The notes below the pieces were generated by a model. That model saw only the letters and a list, made by a program, of their open reading frames with translations, was not told the DNA's origin and did no database searches. Made by a program: the position numbers and the translations under genes. Below are positions 25,621 to 38,059 of a stretch of 64,000 bases of DNA, one piece after another. Position 1 is the first letter of the stretch; each line of letters starts with the position of its first letter. The DNA comes from Phocoena phocoena (taxonomy: Eukaryota > Chordata > Mammalia > Artiodactyla > Phocoenidae), in assembly GCF_963924675.1 (NCBI RefSeq), contig NC_089236.1:47214500-47278499 (forward strand), in the 5' to 3' direction.

Positions 25621-28079
25621 AAAATAAACCATATTTTCACTCTGTTGAATTAGAGGAATCCAATCTAAATATCAAAAGCTCAAAAACCCAGCTTGTTCTG
25701 TTTTGGGATAGATAGTTATGGGTAAATATGGATTTATATTTCATGCAAAATTTCACTAGAGTGTCTACCAAAAATAAAGAGGATTTATTATGAGGACAAT
25801 TTAGATGATAAAGATATTTAAGAGGACGAAATTTAGCTTGGCGTCTAAAGGCTTCCTATATGAGGTACGGTGTAGAATTCTGTGCAAAATTAAGGATCAC
25901 TCTACTTACAGAGAATTATCTAAAATATAAAAGCTCCACCTCTCCTTTCACACACTTTATAGCAAGATTTTTTTAAGGTGTTTTGGGTTTTTTTTGTTTT
26001 GTTTTGTTTTGCAGTTCACTTGGTATACTATCAATCGTTATTAGAAATTGAGCTGCAAAGTGCCACTGGAAGACAAAGGTCATAGAAACTTCATATTATC
26101 GCCATTACAAAAGTCAGAATAAGCTGCCTTTCCTAACTAGATTCCTTTTAAGAACAGCATGAAGTTGTGGAGTCACGTGATCTGCCTCCCTCCATTCCTT
26201 CCTTCACAGTCAGAGAATGTGCAGACCAATTGCCATGTCAAATAACCATGAAACTAGTTGGGTCAAACTTTTAAATTAAATGAAATATTTAATCAATGTT
26301 ACTATTTTATAAATATGGCAACAGAGTGATCTTAGGAAACATCCAAATGATTGACTTAATTTTCAGTTTCATTCAAATGATGTGTTGAGGCAAGGCAGAA
26401 AACTGTTAGCTTACAGTGAAAGTTAAGGAGCTTTCTTTTTTTGTCACAGAACAGCCAATAAGAAATAAGCAACATATGTTTAAAACCCTAAATATTTTCT
26501 CCTTGATAATCATGACTTATGATAGTAAGAAAAGTGGTATTCCTTCCATTGGAAATCTCAATGTTTTTCTTCCACACTCCAAGCATTGATTTGTTATAAC
26601 CATTCTTATTAGGAATTTTTATGTTTAGTTCTTGTAAGGAAATAGCCAATTATCCAAATGATTTTACCAATGTTAAGTGAAAAAGGAAGTGAAAGATCTT
26701 TGAAATTCTTTCCAATTTTTATTGGAAAAGGAACTTGCTAACCTCAATTCCAAAATCCAATCATGGAATTATTTTTTGTCATTGCATATACTTGAGTGGG
26801 GGATATATATGTATATGTGTTGCTTTACCTTATATAAAATGTTTCTGTATATATAAGATCAAGAGCAAGTTGTTCTTTATGAAGAAGTAGGTTCTAAATC
26901 TAATGGTAGTCATTTAATATCACCCATTATAGGCAGAGGTATTATAAACCTACCATTTTATATCAGTTATCCATTTATATATATATAGATATATGATATA
27001 GCATTTTGATATTCCAGAAATTAAGCAAACTATACATACCTAAATACCTCTTTATTTTGTACCTATGATTAATTTTTGTTTTCCAACTTAGCCCCAGTCC
27101 ACATAACTAAAATAAAAATGGCTTTTACATATAAAATTTGTCAGCGATCTTCATTTGTTACTGCTAGTGGCAAAAGGAGCCTTCTGAAAACTTTCAAGTG
27201 ATCCAACTAAAAATACAATAAGAACTTTAACCTCTCAAAATGTGAATCTAAGAAAAATTAAATATACTCATATAAAAATCTGTATTCTGAAATGTTATCA
27301 CAGGGAATAACTCCCTGAAAAAAAGTTTCTTCCCCTACTTGGGCTGACTCTTCTGTGGAGAGAAATTAATTTAAAGAAGTACAAAATAAATGTTCCCATG
27401 TCCAATTAAACAAATTTGTGTTTAACCTTTTAACATCTAGGATATATATTTGAAAGGTAGATATTTTGTTTTAAAAAGTAGCATCTTAGTCACATGTGAA
27501 AACTTGAATAGCTGCCAAATTCTGATGGCACTTTGGCTTAACTGTGAAATGCCATTCATGAATAGTATTTTGTAAATTTCCTAAGAATATATAGTTAGTA
27601 AATTTGGGAGCTAAACAGGTGTTAACAGAAAGAAAAATCAAATTTGACCCAGAAGGCTCCAATATTAAGGTTTGAATTGGGATCAGTTCATTCCTTTCCC
27701 ATGGGGTAACTTGTATAAATGTAATTCTATGGTTTCATAAAAGCAGGTCAAGTTTCCATCCCTGGGGGTCTTCTGGCAATTTGAAGCATGGAAGCACTGT
27801 TCCTGGCTACAAGTTCAAATCTGCATGTACTGTCAATGGTGTGAAGAAAAAAAAAAATCAGTGAAGAGCAGACATATATTCATCTTTGATTATAATATAT
27901 ACTTGTCAGAGGGTTCTTAGAAGATAAGAATAAAGGTGTCAGAGGTCACATGTCATAAAATATTTTGAAACCATTCTCACTAACTTTTAAGTATATATAC
28001 ATACCAGATGATGCAGAAAGGAATATGAAATATTGTTTTTACTTAGACAACTAAATGCAAAGATGAACTTCTTACCAAA

Positions 28080-28350
28080 TGTCATTTTAAGTTACTATGT
28101 CCAAGTGATTTTTTTTTAATCCCTCAATCTTTAGATGAAGCAGAGTCCTTTAAGCAATCACTGTTTTATAAGCTTCTTTCTGCTTTGCAAAAAAATGCAT
28201 GCATGCTTGCACTTTTACCAATGACGTAATGACTTGACATATGCCATGGAATGATTGAGAAAGTAATTGATTTCAATTTAACTGGACCTCTACCAGGTAT
28301 TTTCAAAGACAATTACAGTCCACTGCAAGAAGTGGTAATACACATCTCCT
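28080..28350. promoter_or_regulatory. Candidate conserved intronic element
   Basis: Repeat-free block with a CRE-like TGACGTAA at 28222-28229, a TAATTGATTTCAATTTAA homeodomain-type stretch near 28.26 kb, and ATGCATGCATGC nearby. Function is inference only. Confidence 0.22.
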
Positions 28351-28953
28351 TATGTAGACCTGCAGATTAACCCATTGACCTCATTCCTAACTCATCTCAT
28401 TGATGGTAAAGCATTTAGAAGAGCAATCTTTTTTTCTTAGATTATGATATTGTTTTCCTATCATTTATCCACTGATTTTAAAGGATATGCTTACTCCAAA
28501 GTGCAAGCAGCAATGAAATAAACCAATAAAAGAAATGGTGCTATGACATCAAGCACTTTAAAGGTTCTTCAGTAATGTACAGATTCTAGTACCTAATAGT
28601 TTAATGTCGATTTCATACAATAAAATACTTATCAGTTATAAATATTTTTCGTAGAGAATTAAAAGTATATCTTAGTTATCATAAAAATAAACGTCTAGGA
28701 AAATCAAGGTAAGTGTTTAATCACTGTCTTAATAACCATATAATGTTATATTTATAATTATATTTTAAAACATTTAAATATAAACTACATCTTTCACCCT
28801 AAAAGTAATTTTAAATATAGTTTTCTATGGTCATTCACTAAAGTAGAATTGGCTTTTCATGTGTTATTTTATATTAAATGAATTACAGAAAGCAAAATTA
28901 AGCTATTTTTATAAGTAACTTGTTGGTCTTCTGGCCCTATGTTCTACATGCCT

Positions 28954-28956
<3 letters not shown>

Positions 28957-28990
<34 letters not shown>
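28957..28990. repeat. (GT)17 microsatellite
   Basis: Uninterrupted GT units. Confidence 0.97.
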
Positions 28991-28992
<2 letters not shown>

Positions 28993-31298
28993 AAACACAA
29001 ATACATATACGTAAAAGCTTTTCTAACAAAGGGATTATAATTACTTAAGCATAAATACATAGATCACAAATGGGCTAAGCTTAATATAAACAAAAATATC
29101 CACCGCAAAGATCTCTTGAATACTGATAGAAATGTTATACTTGTTGCATACACAAGAACATCCACCCTAGTATAAAATGTGTGAACAGTGATATTACAAA
29201 GAAAAGCGCTCCAAATTATTCATTTAAAATCCAGAGGCACTATTAAGCTACAAACTGCCTTAACTTAAGACATATATATCATTTCCAAAAATTAAGCTAA
29301 AAAAACAGATATTTTAAATATAAAATAAGAATTAATACTGTTGAATATATCAATCTATTTTAGCAGAGCTGTGATGGGTTCAAAGATTAGTTACAGCTTC
29401 AGTGATTTGTTCATACATAAACAAAATGTTTTTAAAATATAAGGCTATGAATAAAACAGCTGACCTACTGCTGCTATTAATACAATTTCTGAATACAATC
29501 AGTTTAAGATTTTAACAAAATACTTCACCTGCTTGATATGTGAATGTAATGAAATATTTCTTGATTAATATACTCTAGAGATTTATTTTCATTACCTTTA
29601 CTTAAGAAATGACCATATCCCTTAAACTGAACTAGCAAGTATTTACTGCAAATGATTGTATGTGCTTCTATAAAATAATTCCCTTTTGACTAGTACTCTT
29701 TCTTTCCTGATATATTTTCCTTGTCCTTGAAGAAAAGCATTGTTTTTTCCTGTTGTGACTACAGGGGTAATCTAATTATTTAGAAACATTTGATACCATA
29801 TATAAATTCAAAGATAAGTTACATTGTGACTTTTAATACTTCATTTACCCCTCCCTTTATTTATTCTAAGGAAAGGAAAACATTCCTCAATTCTTCAATG
29901 TTACTAACCAAAAGTAACCAATCTACTTTGTTGCCCATTTCAATATTTGCTTTGAGAAAATCATGCTTGAAAAGCATATCCAATTTTTTGTCAAATATAT
30001 ATACTACCTTCAAAATCCACTGCAAGATTATTAATCTACCTATAGTTAAATTACTTTTAGTCTTCAAATCATAGTAAACAATTCCTATTTCTTGCAAGAA
30101 ACATGCACTATATTCTAGGTAGTGTATTCATCTTAGATAATAACATGTTTTAGATGCTTCAGTTAAACTGTTTTTTTTTAATCATTACTCTCTAAAACTT
30201 TTTTTAAAACAGCTGGCTATTCAGTGTGTTGTCATGCTGCAGACTTTTAGACACTACAATATGTTTATAAGCACAAAAATATAAGACAAATTAAATACAC
30301 AGTGAGTTTTCCAGTTTAGTAAGTTGTCTTTGACAGCTTTCACTCAAGTCACGTACATTTAAACGTGCAAAAGAATCCCAGCTTGATATCCTGGATCAAC
30401 TCCAAGCTAATATGAATCAGAAAGCAACAGGGCCACACCTTTAACAAAGTTCAGTCATTGGACATTTCTATATCCAATTTAGAAAAACCCACATGCAAAT
30501 TTTTCTTAAATGAGTGAATTAGAATCCTCCTATCTTATAAGATAAATCCAAATCAGAACACAGAAGAAATTTAAAATGCACCTGGCTCAAGGTCTCTGAT
30601 TTTGGATCATGTAGTGATTTGCATCATTCTCTATATATGATTATATGGATATTAATACTTATAAAATAAATATGTACATTTAAATTGGACAGGTATCTGT
30701 AATAGACCCCCTCTTAAAAGATTCTCAAAAACCTTCCCAAAGTAAATAGGTGCATCAATATAAAATGATCCACCACTTAATCTAATAATAACTAATTACT
30801 AGACTGAATATAATAACTACTAGACCAAATATAAATATACTATCCTTGGTGTTCCTGCTTTCCAAAGAAATAATTTGGTAAGCTAACCTCACTATTCTAA
30901 CTGAGACACTTCTATACTGTGATGTATTCTAAAAAGCAAACATCAGCAATTAAAAGTTATTTAAAGGACAGATACTGTAGCAAAAAAAAAAATACTTTTG
31001 ATTGGAAATACTTCTGACAAGTTGGGGAGAAGGAAAGTAAAGGAATTTGAGGACAATGTGGGCTCACAGAGCCACTGGTATGCCTGAGATATACGTATCT
31101 GTGCAGATCAGAGCCTTTGATAGTCCACTTATCTAAGCCCCATTTGGTGGGCTTTTAAGTCAGGTTTTCTTCATTAAAAAATAAATTATTGAACATAACA
31201 AATATAATGGAAAAGAGCCTCCTTAATGCAGTCTCTAAGTCTGAAAATATAAATATAAATGTATTTTTAATGTATTCTTAACTGAATTTTTAGCTGCA

Positions 31299-31303
<5 letters not shown>

Positions 31304-31334
<31 letters not shown>

Positions 31335-31340
31335 ACACAC
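31304..31340. repeat. (CA)n microsatellite
   Basis: About 18 CA units with one T interruption. Confidence 0.96.
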
Positions 31341-33764
31341 GACTGACCAATCACAGTGCAGTAACTCAGTAAAGAGAATGGCACATGTTGGCACATGCTA
31401 AGGTCATTCTATTCTCATAACAATTCAAACATAAAATGATAAAACTTTATCTTAAATACATGTTAAAATATCCAAATAGTTAATATCAATTTTTTTTCAC
31501 ATTTTTTGGTCATTTTAAAGGTATATAAATTGATGTGATTTTTTTTCCCCCTTGGTGAACAATCTGAAAATGAAATCTTGGAAAGATTAAATTCAGGCAA
31601 GGTTGAACTTTTCTAAAGAATCAAGTAATGAAAACTTTAAAACCAAAATGTTTAGTGAAATCTAGAAGACTCACCTGTACCTATTTAAGACGGCATATTT
31701 CAAACTAATTTCTTCAGACAAAGATTCAAAGGGAGACAGCTTACAACCTGTGAGAGTTTCATTTCTTATTATATTTTGCAATACATGTGTTCTATGTTGC
31801 TAATACAATGCAATTTAAATGATTATTTTACTTGATTAACAAAGGCAACTGTATGAAACAATTTAGTAAAATAACTTGGAAAGGTAAAATAATACTAATT
31901 GACAGTCAAAGCACAAATTGTTCCTAAAATAACAACTTCTTGGTTGCACATTAAGCACATTAAGCTACAAATGCTACTTACATTCCAAAAACAAAACAGC
32001 AAATGAGAAACAATAAAGCATATTATGTTTTTGTATGCTAGTGAATCACACATGGTAAATCACCAAAGAGAAGAGTGATTTATGCTCGAATCCAGCCTAG
32101 ACTTTAATCAATATTGGGTGTCACAACTCAGAAGGTTGGGGAAGGTAGTGAGGCAAAGAGAGTGGCTAATATTGTTCTCAATAATTTATATGCAACTTCT
32201 GTGAAATGTGGTAGATTAAACAAAAAAAACAGCAGATTTAGACTAAATGAAGTTTAAAAATTCTGCCTTAAATGCAAATACAAAAATTTTATACAAGAAA
32301 ACTCTGACAAGAAAAAAACAAGCCTGTCTTGTAGTTTATTATACATAATATTTGAAGCATCACAAAATAAAATATTAAATGTGCAAATCAAATTAAGTGT
32401 CTCAGGGCATTAACCGTGGAGTTCAGAAAGTAAACCATCTTCATCCTCATAACTATGTGCACTTTGTGACAATAATGATTATGATATCACTGGAGACTAA
32501 CTCCAAGGGAAAGAAAACAGGTTTGAAAGATATTATCCAAATAACTTGAGAATTTGTATCTTGCAACATAATGTGATTAAACAAGGTAAATCCGAGGTGA
32601 GCATATTCTTAGATTTTATTTATGTATTAGTTATTAAACTGCAATTTACTAACATTTAAAAAGTGTGCAGAGATAAGTGATGGAACCAAAAAACTTTCAC
32701 ATTTTAGGCCCTACTCTTCTAATTATGCCATATTTTTCTTGAAATGTTATACGACGAGACATCAGGCTTTACAGGAGCCATTAATAGACTGTAATACAAA
32801 AACTTCAAAAGCATAGTCTCTCTTCATTTGAAGTAAGTTTTGAATTTCTCTGTGCTAAGTATCATAATTATCTGTGAGAAGGGAGTCTGTATTGTGTTGA
32901 AACTTTCTACATCGAGGCATAAATGCATAAGTCCGTGCCATTGAATAGCATGCAATGGAGGAAATGTTAAATAAATATGCTATTTTTATTTTAAAAATCT
33001 TCTGACAAAAAAAGAGCCAAGAATTGGAAAATATTTTATACTTCTTATACTAAAACCGCATTCATATATTACCACTGGACAAAAAAAGACATGTAGTCTC
33101 TCAATTTGCTGTCAATAGATGGTACTGACTTTTAAGACAAAAGAATACTGTTTGTAAATATATGTATATTTATATAAAATGTCTGATAAAACTAACTGGA
33201 ATCTTTCCAAGTTAAAAACTTCATAAATCTAGGGCTACATAGGACCCAAATCACAAGCTGGTTTGGAAGATCCTGAGACAAAATCAACTTCTGGCAATGC
33301 TCAAAAAAAAAAAAAAAAAAAAATTATTTTTGATGACAAAATAGAGCAGTCACTTTTTATTACCTGAATTCACAGAAAATTGAATGCTAACCCAAATCTA
33401 CAAACAAGCAACTGACTCAGAGACTTGACCATGTACATAATTACTTTTCTTTTTTTGTTGTTGTTTAATGGTTACCAGTTAATTAAGTGACCTCTGTTGC
33501 AACAGCCAAGTTCATGCAACTAATGTTTAGTTGAAAAATAATAATTAGAGGAAGGTGATCAAGGTCAGACTTTGTCGTCTGACAACTTTTAAATATATTT
33601 CCTTATATTTTCTTTCATGCTTTGAGACCCCTATTTTATTTAGCTTTACTATCAAGGAGGTGACAGTCTCTGTTTCATCTCCTTGTGGTAATGACAGATG
33701 GCTTCAACATTTATTCTAGTTTTCATAGATAGCACACAGATGCAATAGCCCCAAGCAAATTAAA

Positions 33765-33930
33765 TCCACTCCGAGGTTTGTTACTAACTTACTGAGCCAC
33801 TTTGAGCAAGTTTATGAACGCTTCTTTTCCTTAACATCAAAAATTTTGGTTCCTCAGATTCTCTGGTATCTCAATACTCTTAAGAGACATAATTAAATAC
33901 ATGTTCTGTAAAAAGCTGAGAGTGCTAAGA
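33765..33930 (+). mobile_element. Possible decayed MIR
   Basis: ACTTACTGAGCCACTTTGAG and CAAGTTTATGAACGCTTC resemble the MIR core, but divergence is high. Confidence 0.35.
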
Positions 33931-35154
33931 TTTAATGTTTCTTGCACACTATGTACATATTATTTTATATAGTTTGCCTTTCTGCACAGTTCCTCTTATC
34001 TTTTGCATAAATTATTCCTTTAGATAGTCTCTTAAGTAGCCAGAGGAGAAAGAAACCATAATGAAAGAAATCAATATATATAGATGAATGAAAAAGGATC
34101 TTAGTAGTGAGGGCATAAACTGGACTTGAATGAAAAGGGTAATTTTAGTTTTGTAAATTCAAGATAAAAATATTTTAGGTATTGTTTCCAACGCTGAGAA
34201 ATAAGACAGTAACACTTGTAATTATCACTAAAAAATAATGCATCACAATGCAAACAGTATATTTTGGTGAGAGGGAGTTCAATGATAAGTTTTCTATTTT
34301 CTTAGTCAGTGGCAGAATTAGGAAAACCTAGGCAGATATCTACAACTACACATCTTCTTCAGTATTTGCATGTGTTTAGGTTTGAGAAAGTCTTGTAGTA
34401 GATAAAAGATCAAAATGCAATAGTAAATCAACAAACTTAACACATTTAACTTTAACCTGAAATAGTTTTGGAATAACACATTTCATTGTAAAGTATTAAA
34501 ACGAGGTGACTGAAATATAATTAGAGTACTGATGAGATATTTTTGAAGGAATAAACAGTTTTACTGGATTTAACTTATCTTGGCTCTGAAAGTTTTAACT
34601 CCAGAGGCTTTGTTAACCTCAGGGAAAAAATACTTTAAAATTATTTCCTAATAACTTTAAGAATAATCTCCAACCATATGGTGAGGACTTCAATTCCAAA
34701 ACCTGAAAATTCCAAATTTTCAGAAATTTCTGGAAAAAAAAAAAAAAAAAACGCCAAGAGGATAATTGTAAGAGGTGTACACTACCTGCTTTAAATTGAT
34801 TATAACATTGCAGTCTCTGAAGGGAGTTTTCTCCACCAATTTTTTTGCGTGTTATGTGCAATGGCCATTAATTATCTAGGACAGTGTGTGCTGTAAGAAA
34901 CACACAAAGAAGAGTCAAGAGAAGAGTGGTTTGATTACTAAGAAAAACAGCACTTCACCAATCTACTGGATAGGTAGGCAATTTCACCACAATCATATCT
35001 GAACTGGCTTCAAATTTCGACTAGCATTCTTTGTAACAACTCCGCAACAATTTTCTGCCCTGATTCAACTTGTTTTAACAGTAGATTTTTTGCAAATATG
35101 TTATCTTCTGAACACCCAAGGACTCCAATTATCTCCGTAAATGACGTTTAGTGA

Positions 35155-36129
35155 TCAAGATTCCCCCTCAATCTTTACTGCCACCTGTCCAGACTCTTGG
35201 GCACGCGTGCGCGTACACACACGCGGGTGCTCAGCATTCACCCAAAAATAGTAGAAATAAAGGTTCAAAACCCAGATATACACCCATGGCCCGATGCAAA
35301 GAATGGCAAATAAACACGGAAAAGAGTTTCTGGCTAGGTCAGGGTAAGACATTTACTGGGTTGGAGGTTCGAGTCTTTTTCGTCTTCCAGTCTTCCGGGG
35401 GCACTAGCCAGAAGTCTTCTCCCAAGGAAGAAATAGCTAGGGGCTTTTCTACCCCGGTTTCCTTCTGGTCTAGTCCTGCGCCTCTTTCCTTGCCGCCTCT
35501 GTTTCCCTAGCTCTCCTAGGGGCACACACCCAAAAGAAGTAAAACTCCGCTTCTTCTCCCGATCTTTAAACTTATTTGGAGGGTACCGAAGTCGCTGCGC
35601 ACATTTTGCGCGCAGTTCCCACGCGCTCACTTCTAGACTCCAACTTTCCCTACTCGCTTTTACCCGGTATCTCTGAACTTTCCCCTCTGCAGCCAACGAT
35701 AAGAACAAGACGGAACCGTGAGAGCGGGTGGAATGATCACTTCTACCCCGAAACTGCCAAGTTACCCTACTCCCGCCCCCTCTCAGTAGATCCTCCCCCA
35801 GTGAGCGTTCATTAGCATAAAACTGGTCGGGCCTGGCTCCAGGTCCCGTGGCCTCTATAGAGTTCCCGCGCTTTGCCGGGCTGGGGAAGCCATGGCACCG
35901 GTATTCAGGTACACAGAGCATCCCAGTGCAAAGCCTGCACCTGCTCATTGCGTGAGCTACTAACCCTTAACAAAAAAAAAAAAAAAGAAAGAAAGAAAGA
36001 AAGAAAAGAAAAGAAAAGGGATAAAAAAGGAAAAGAAAAAAAGAACAGTTTGGAGAGAGAGCAAGCTGTGGTCTTCCTTCCCCATCTCTCCGGTTCAGCT
36101 TCCAAGAGTCTCAGGCACCCGGTCACCTC
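35155..36129. other. CpG shore in intron 1
   Basis: Moderately CpG-rich DNA joining AT-rich intron to the island. It includes CACGCGTGCGCGTACACACA near 35.2 kb and a homopurine tract. Open frames here are without recognisable protein. Confidence 0.6.
35972..36021. repeat. Homopurine A/GAAA tract
   Basis: Fifty purines without a break, A14 then GAAA and GAAAA units, about 0.9 kb inside intron 1 from the exon 1 donor. Such tracts can form triplex DNA. Confidence 0.9.
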
Positions 36130-36930
36130 CCCCTACGGAAGGGACCCTGACGGTCCCCTCGCGTCTGCCCCGGGGCAAAAGTACCCCTTCATCTTCTTTG
36201 CACACGCACACGCTCACACGCGGACACACGCACAGATGCGCGCACACACAGATCCCTCCCCTCCGCGGGCTTGCCCTAGGGGTTTCGGAGCTGAACTCGC
36301 TTTGGGTCCCCCGGGATTGCGCCGGCCTCTCGGCCTCTGGGGCCGTCCCCCTCCCGACCTCCAAGTGACCCACTCCCAAGGCTACCTCGCTGGGCCCTCA
36401 CCCGGAGCGCGTCTTCCCGCTCCTCGAACCCTGCCGAGCAGGGTCACGACCTCCCTCCGCCCCCGGGATGCTGCCTGGCGCCTCCGAGCAGCCAGGCCAG
36501 TGTCCCGCGCCTTGCGGTGGAACCCGGGTCCGAGGGAGCGCGCACACGGGCGGCCGCGCTGAGAGGGGTCCCCTGACGCCGGCGCGGCCCAGGAAGGGCG
36601 CTGTGGCCCCTGGAAAGGCACCGTCCTCCTCCTTCCCGCCCCCTCTGCCCGGAGGCTTGGGGTTCTCGCGTGCAACAGCGGCTGCGACCCCGCTCCCGGG
36701 CCCGCAAGGGGTGGACCCGGCCGGAAGAGCGCGGTCTGGGCAGGGTGAGGTGCCAACTTCTCCGAGGGTCGGGAGCGGCCGGCGAGCCCCGAAGAAAGAG
36801 AGGAGAGGGCCGCGCTCGGCGGAGCGCGCGGCTCGCGGGCGCGCGGAGCGAGCGGCGCCCTGAAGGGAGCGAGGGAAGGGCGAGGAGACCGGTGGGAAGG
36901 GACCCCGGGCGGCGGAGGCTGCCCCCCGCT

Positions 36931-36939
36931 CTTTACCTT
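36931..36939 (-). other. DACH1: Splice donor of DACH1 exon 1
   Basis: On the minus strand the sequence reads AAG|GTAAAG, close to the mammalian donor consensus. The cut leaves a phase-2 exon end, with AG of a serine codon. The conserved protein YNDCTNA-Ser continues only if splicing occurs here; read-through meets a TAA within the donor in another frame and leaves the conserved sequence. Confidence 0.93.
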
Positions 36940-37302
36940 GCGTTGGTGCAGTCATTGTAGAGGGTCTCGAAGTCCTTCCTGGAGATGAGTTTGCAGCGGT
37001 TCACTCCGGGCTGGATGGCGCCCAGTCCCCTCAGGATGCGAACCTGTTCCACATTGCACACCACGGGCGTGATCTCTAGCCGCTTCAGCTTGGTGTAGAC
37101 GGTGTGTAAGCCCCCCACCAAGTGCTTCAGGAACAGGTCGAAAGCCTGGGGCAGGCAGATCAGCTCGCAGCCCTCCACCGTGAAGGAAGCCACTTTGGCC
37201 CCCCTCAGATCCACCATTTTGCACTCATTATTCTGGGGGGTGTTTTCCACTGGGGACGGGGTCGAGTACACGGGTTTCCCGGGGAGGGGCCCGCAGCTGC
37301 TG

Positions 37303-37367
<65 letters not shown>

Positions 37368-37757
37368 GCTGCCCGCGCTCGCGTTGATGGGGGTGCTGGA
37401 GGCGCCGCCGCCGCCGCCGCCGCCGCCACCGCCGCCGCCGCTGGCGGTCGCCAGGCTGGGGTTGGGGTTGCAGTTGCTGCCGCCGCCTCCGTTGCCCGCG
37501 CTGCCGCCGCCGCCTCCGCTGCCGCCGCCGGTGGAGGTGACTGTGGCCGCCGCCGCCGCCGCCGCCGCCGCCGAAGCGATGGGCTCCGGCCGGAACAGAG
37601 TTGGCCCTGAGGACGCCGGGGGCCCGATGGACGGAGCCGGAGACGAGGTCGCTGAGGAGGTGGAGGTGGTGGTGCCGGAGGAGGAAGCAGACGTGGAGAT
37701 CGGGGGCTGAGTGGGGACCAGCTGGGTCGGAGGGATCAAAGCCGCCGGCACTGCCAT
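36937..37757 (-). CDS. DACH1: DACH1 (dachshund homolog 1), first coding exon
   Basis: DACH1 is a nuclear transcriptional co-regulator of the SKI/SNO/DAC family that works with SIX and EYA proteins in eye, limb and brain development. The exon encodes 273 full codons plus two bases (AG) of a split serine codon. It begins MAVPAALIPPTQLVP, which I recognise as the DACH1 N-terminus. Visible tracts: Ser/Thr/Pro-rich residues 20-50, 9 Ala at 63-71, Gly-rich stretches with 12 Gly at about 107-118, and 25 Ser at 130-154. From about residue 176 the conserved Dachshund (DHD/SKI-SNO) domain starts: KMVDLRGAKVASF, then CLPQAFDLFLKHLVGG, ending YNDCTNA. The start codon has a strong context (A at -3, G at +4). 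The frame stays open for 40 codons upstream but has no in-frame ATG there. The exon ends at a good donor, AAG|GTAAAG. Later exons lie outside the window, to the left. Identity is near certain; the exact Ser/Gly/Ala lengths depend on assembly accuracy. Confidence 0.97.
37296..37370 (-). repeat. Poly-serine codon repeat in DACH1 (25 codons)
   Basis: Twenty-five consecutive serine codons, AGC with three AGT interruptions. In coding order the uninterrupted AGC runs are 4, 6, 9 and 3 codons. In the mRNA this is an interrupted CAG-type tract. It is a likely length-variable site. Confidence 0.95.
37404..37439 (-). repeat. Poly-glycine codon repeat in DACH1 (12 codons)
   Basis: Twelve glycine codons, GGC except one GGT, form part of a longer Gly/Ser/Asn-rich linker. 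The stretch is pure GC triplet repeat and prone to length change and assembly error. Confidence 0.93.
37545..37571 (-). repeat. Poly-alanine codon repeat in DACH1 (9 codons)
   Basis: Nine alanine codons, almost all GCG, follow Ile-Ala-Ser. Coding poly-Ala tracts in developmental regulators vary in length between species. Confidence 0.93.
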
Positions 37758-37759
37758 GG

Positions 37760-37765
37760 TCACAT
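37760..37765 (-). promoter_or_regulatory. Start-stop upstream ORF (ATG TGA) just before the DACH1 start
   Basis: Reading the minus strand toward DACH1 gives ATG TGA CC ATG G. The upstream ATG is followed at once by a stop, two bases before the main ATG. Its context is weak (T at -3, T at +4), while the main ATG has a strong one. I see no other ATG on this strand until about 38170. Start-stop elements are known to hold ribosomes and lower downstream initiation in other genes; that role here is inference. Confidence 0.75.
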
Positions 37766-37814
37766 ATAAGGGGAAACAGAAGGACAAGCGAGGGAAAAAG
37801 TTGCCACACACCCC

Positions 37815-37849
37815 GGGGAGGGCAAGGGGAAAAAGGGGGGCGGGGGGGG
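37815..37849 (+). other. G-quadruplex-capable G-run cluster in the 5' UTR template strand
   Basis: Five runs of three or more G (4, 3, 4, 6 and 8) are separated by loops of 1-5 bases. This satisfies the usual G4 pattern. The G-rich strand is the DACH1 template strand, so the structure would form in DNA, not in the mRNA. Confidence 0.5.
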
Positions 37850-38059
37850 AGAAGGAGCTAGGGGGCCACAACAACAACTCTGAGAGAGAACGACAAGGAG
37901 AAAGGGAGAGAAGGGGGGAAAAAGGAGGTGAGGGTAAGAAAGAGCGAGCGCAGGAGGGGCGAGCGCGAGAGGCGCTCTAGAGAGAAACGCACAAAAGTGT
38001 CCCGCAAGTCGAAATGCGAGTCCTCTCCGGGGGCTGGGATCGGGGGCTGGTTTGGAGGT

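Larger units (their letters stand above)
22356..35154. other. DACH1 intron 1, retroposon-poor segment
   Basis: No gene, and no lineage-specific SINE or L1 that I recognise. Only (GT)n, (CA)n, a 21-base A run at 33303-33323 and a possible decayed MIR near 33.77-33.93 kb break up AT-rich unique DNA. Candidate conserved enhancer stretches are listed separately. Confidence 0.6.

Noticed and set aside
33303..33323. A-runs at 33.3, 34.7, 42.6 and 63.6 kb as retroposon tails
   Set aside because: The sequence just upstream of each does not resemble a SINE or L1, and no flanking duplication is evident.
35334..36562. Several open frames of 120-230 codons in the CpG shore and island
   Set aside because: G+C-rich DNA has few stops. 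Lys/Glu and His/Arg runs come from simple repeats, and no domain is recognisable.
37102..37710. Plus-strand frames with long poly-Leu or poly-Ala across DACH1 exon 1
   Set aside because: They are the antisense readings of the Ser, Gly and Ala codon repeats. No recognisable protein, and the minus-strand frame is the known DACH1.
37761..37770. TATA-like CTTATATG next to the DACH1 ATG
   Set aside because: It lies within 13 bases of the start codon, too close to serve as a TATA box for a transcript containing that ATG.
37758..37877. N-terminal extension of DACH1 by 40 codons
   Set aside because: The frame is open, but it has no ATG; the leftmost codon there is TTG. The ATG at 37757 has strong context and gives the known N-terminus.
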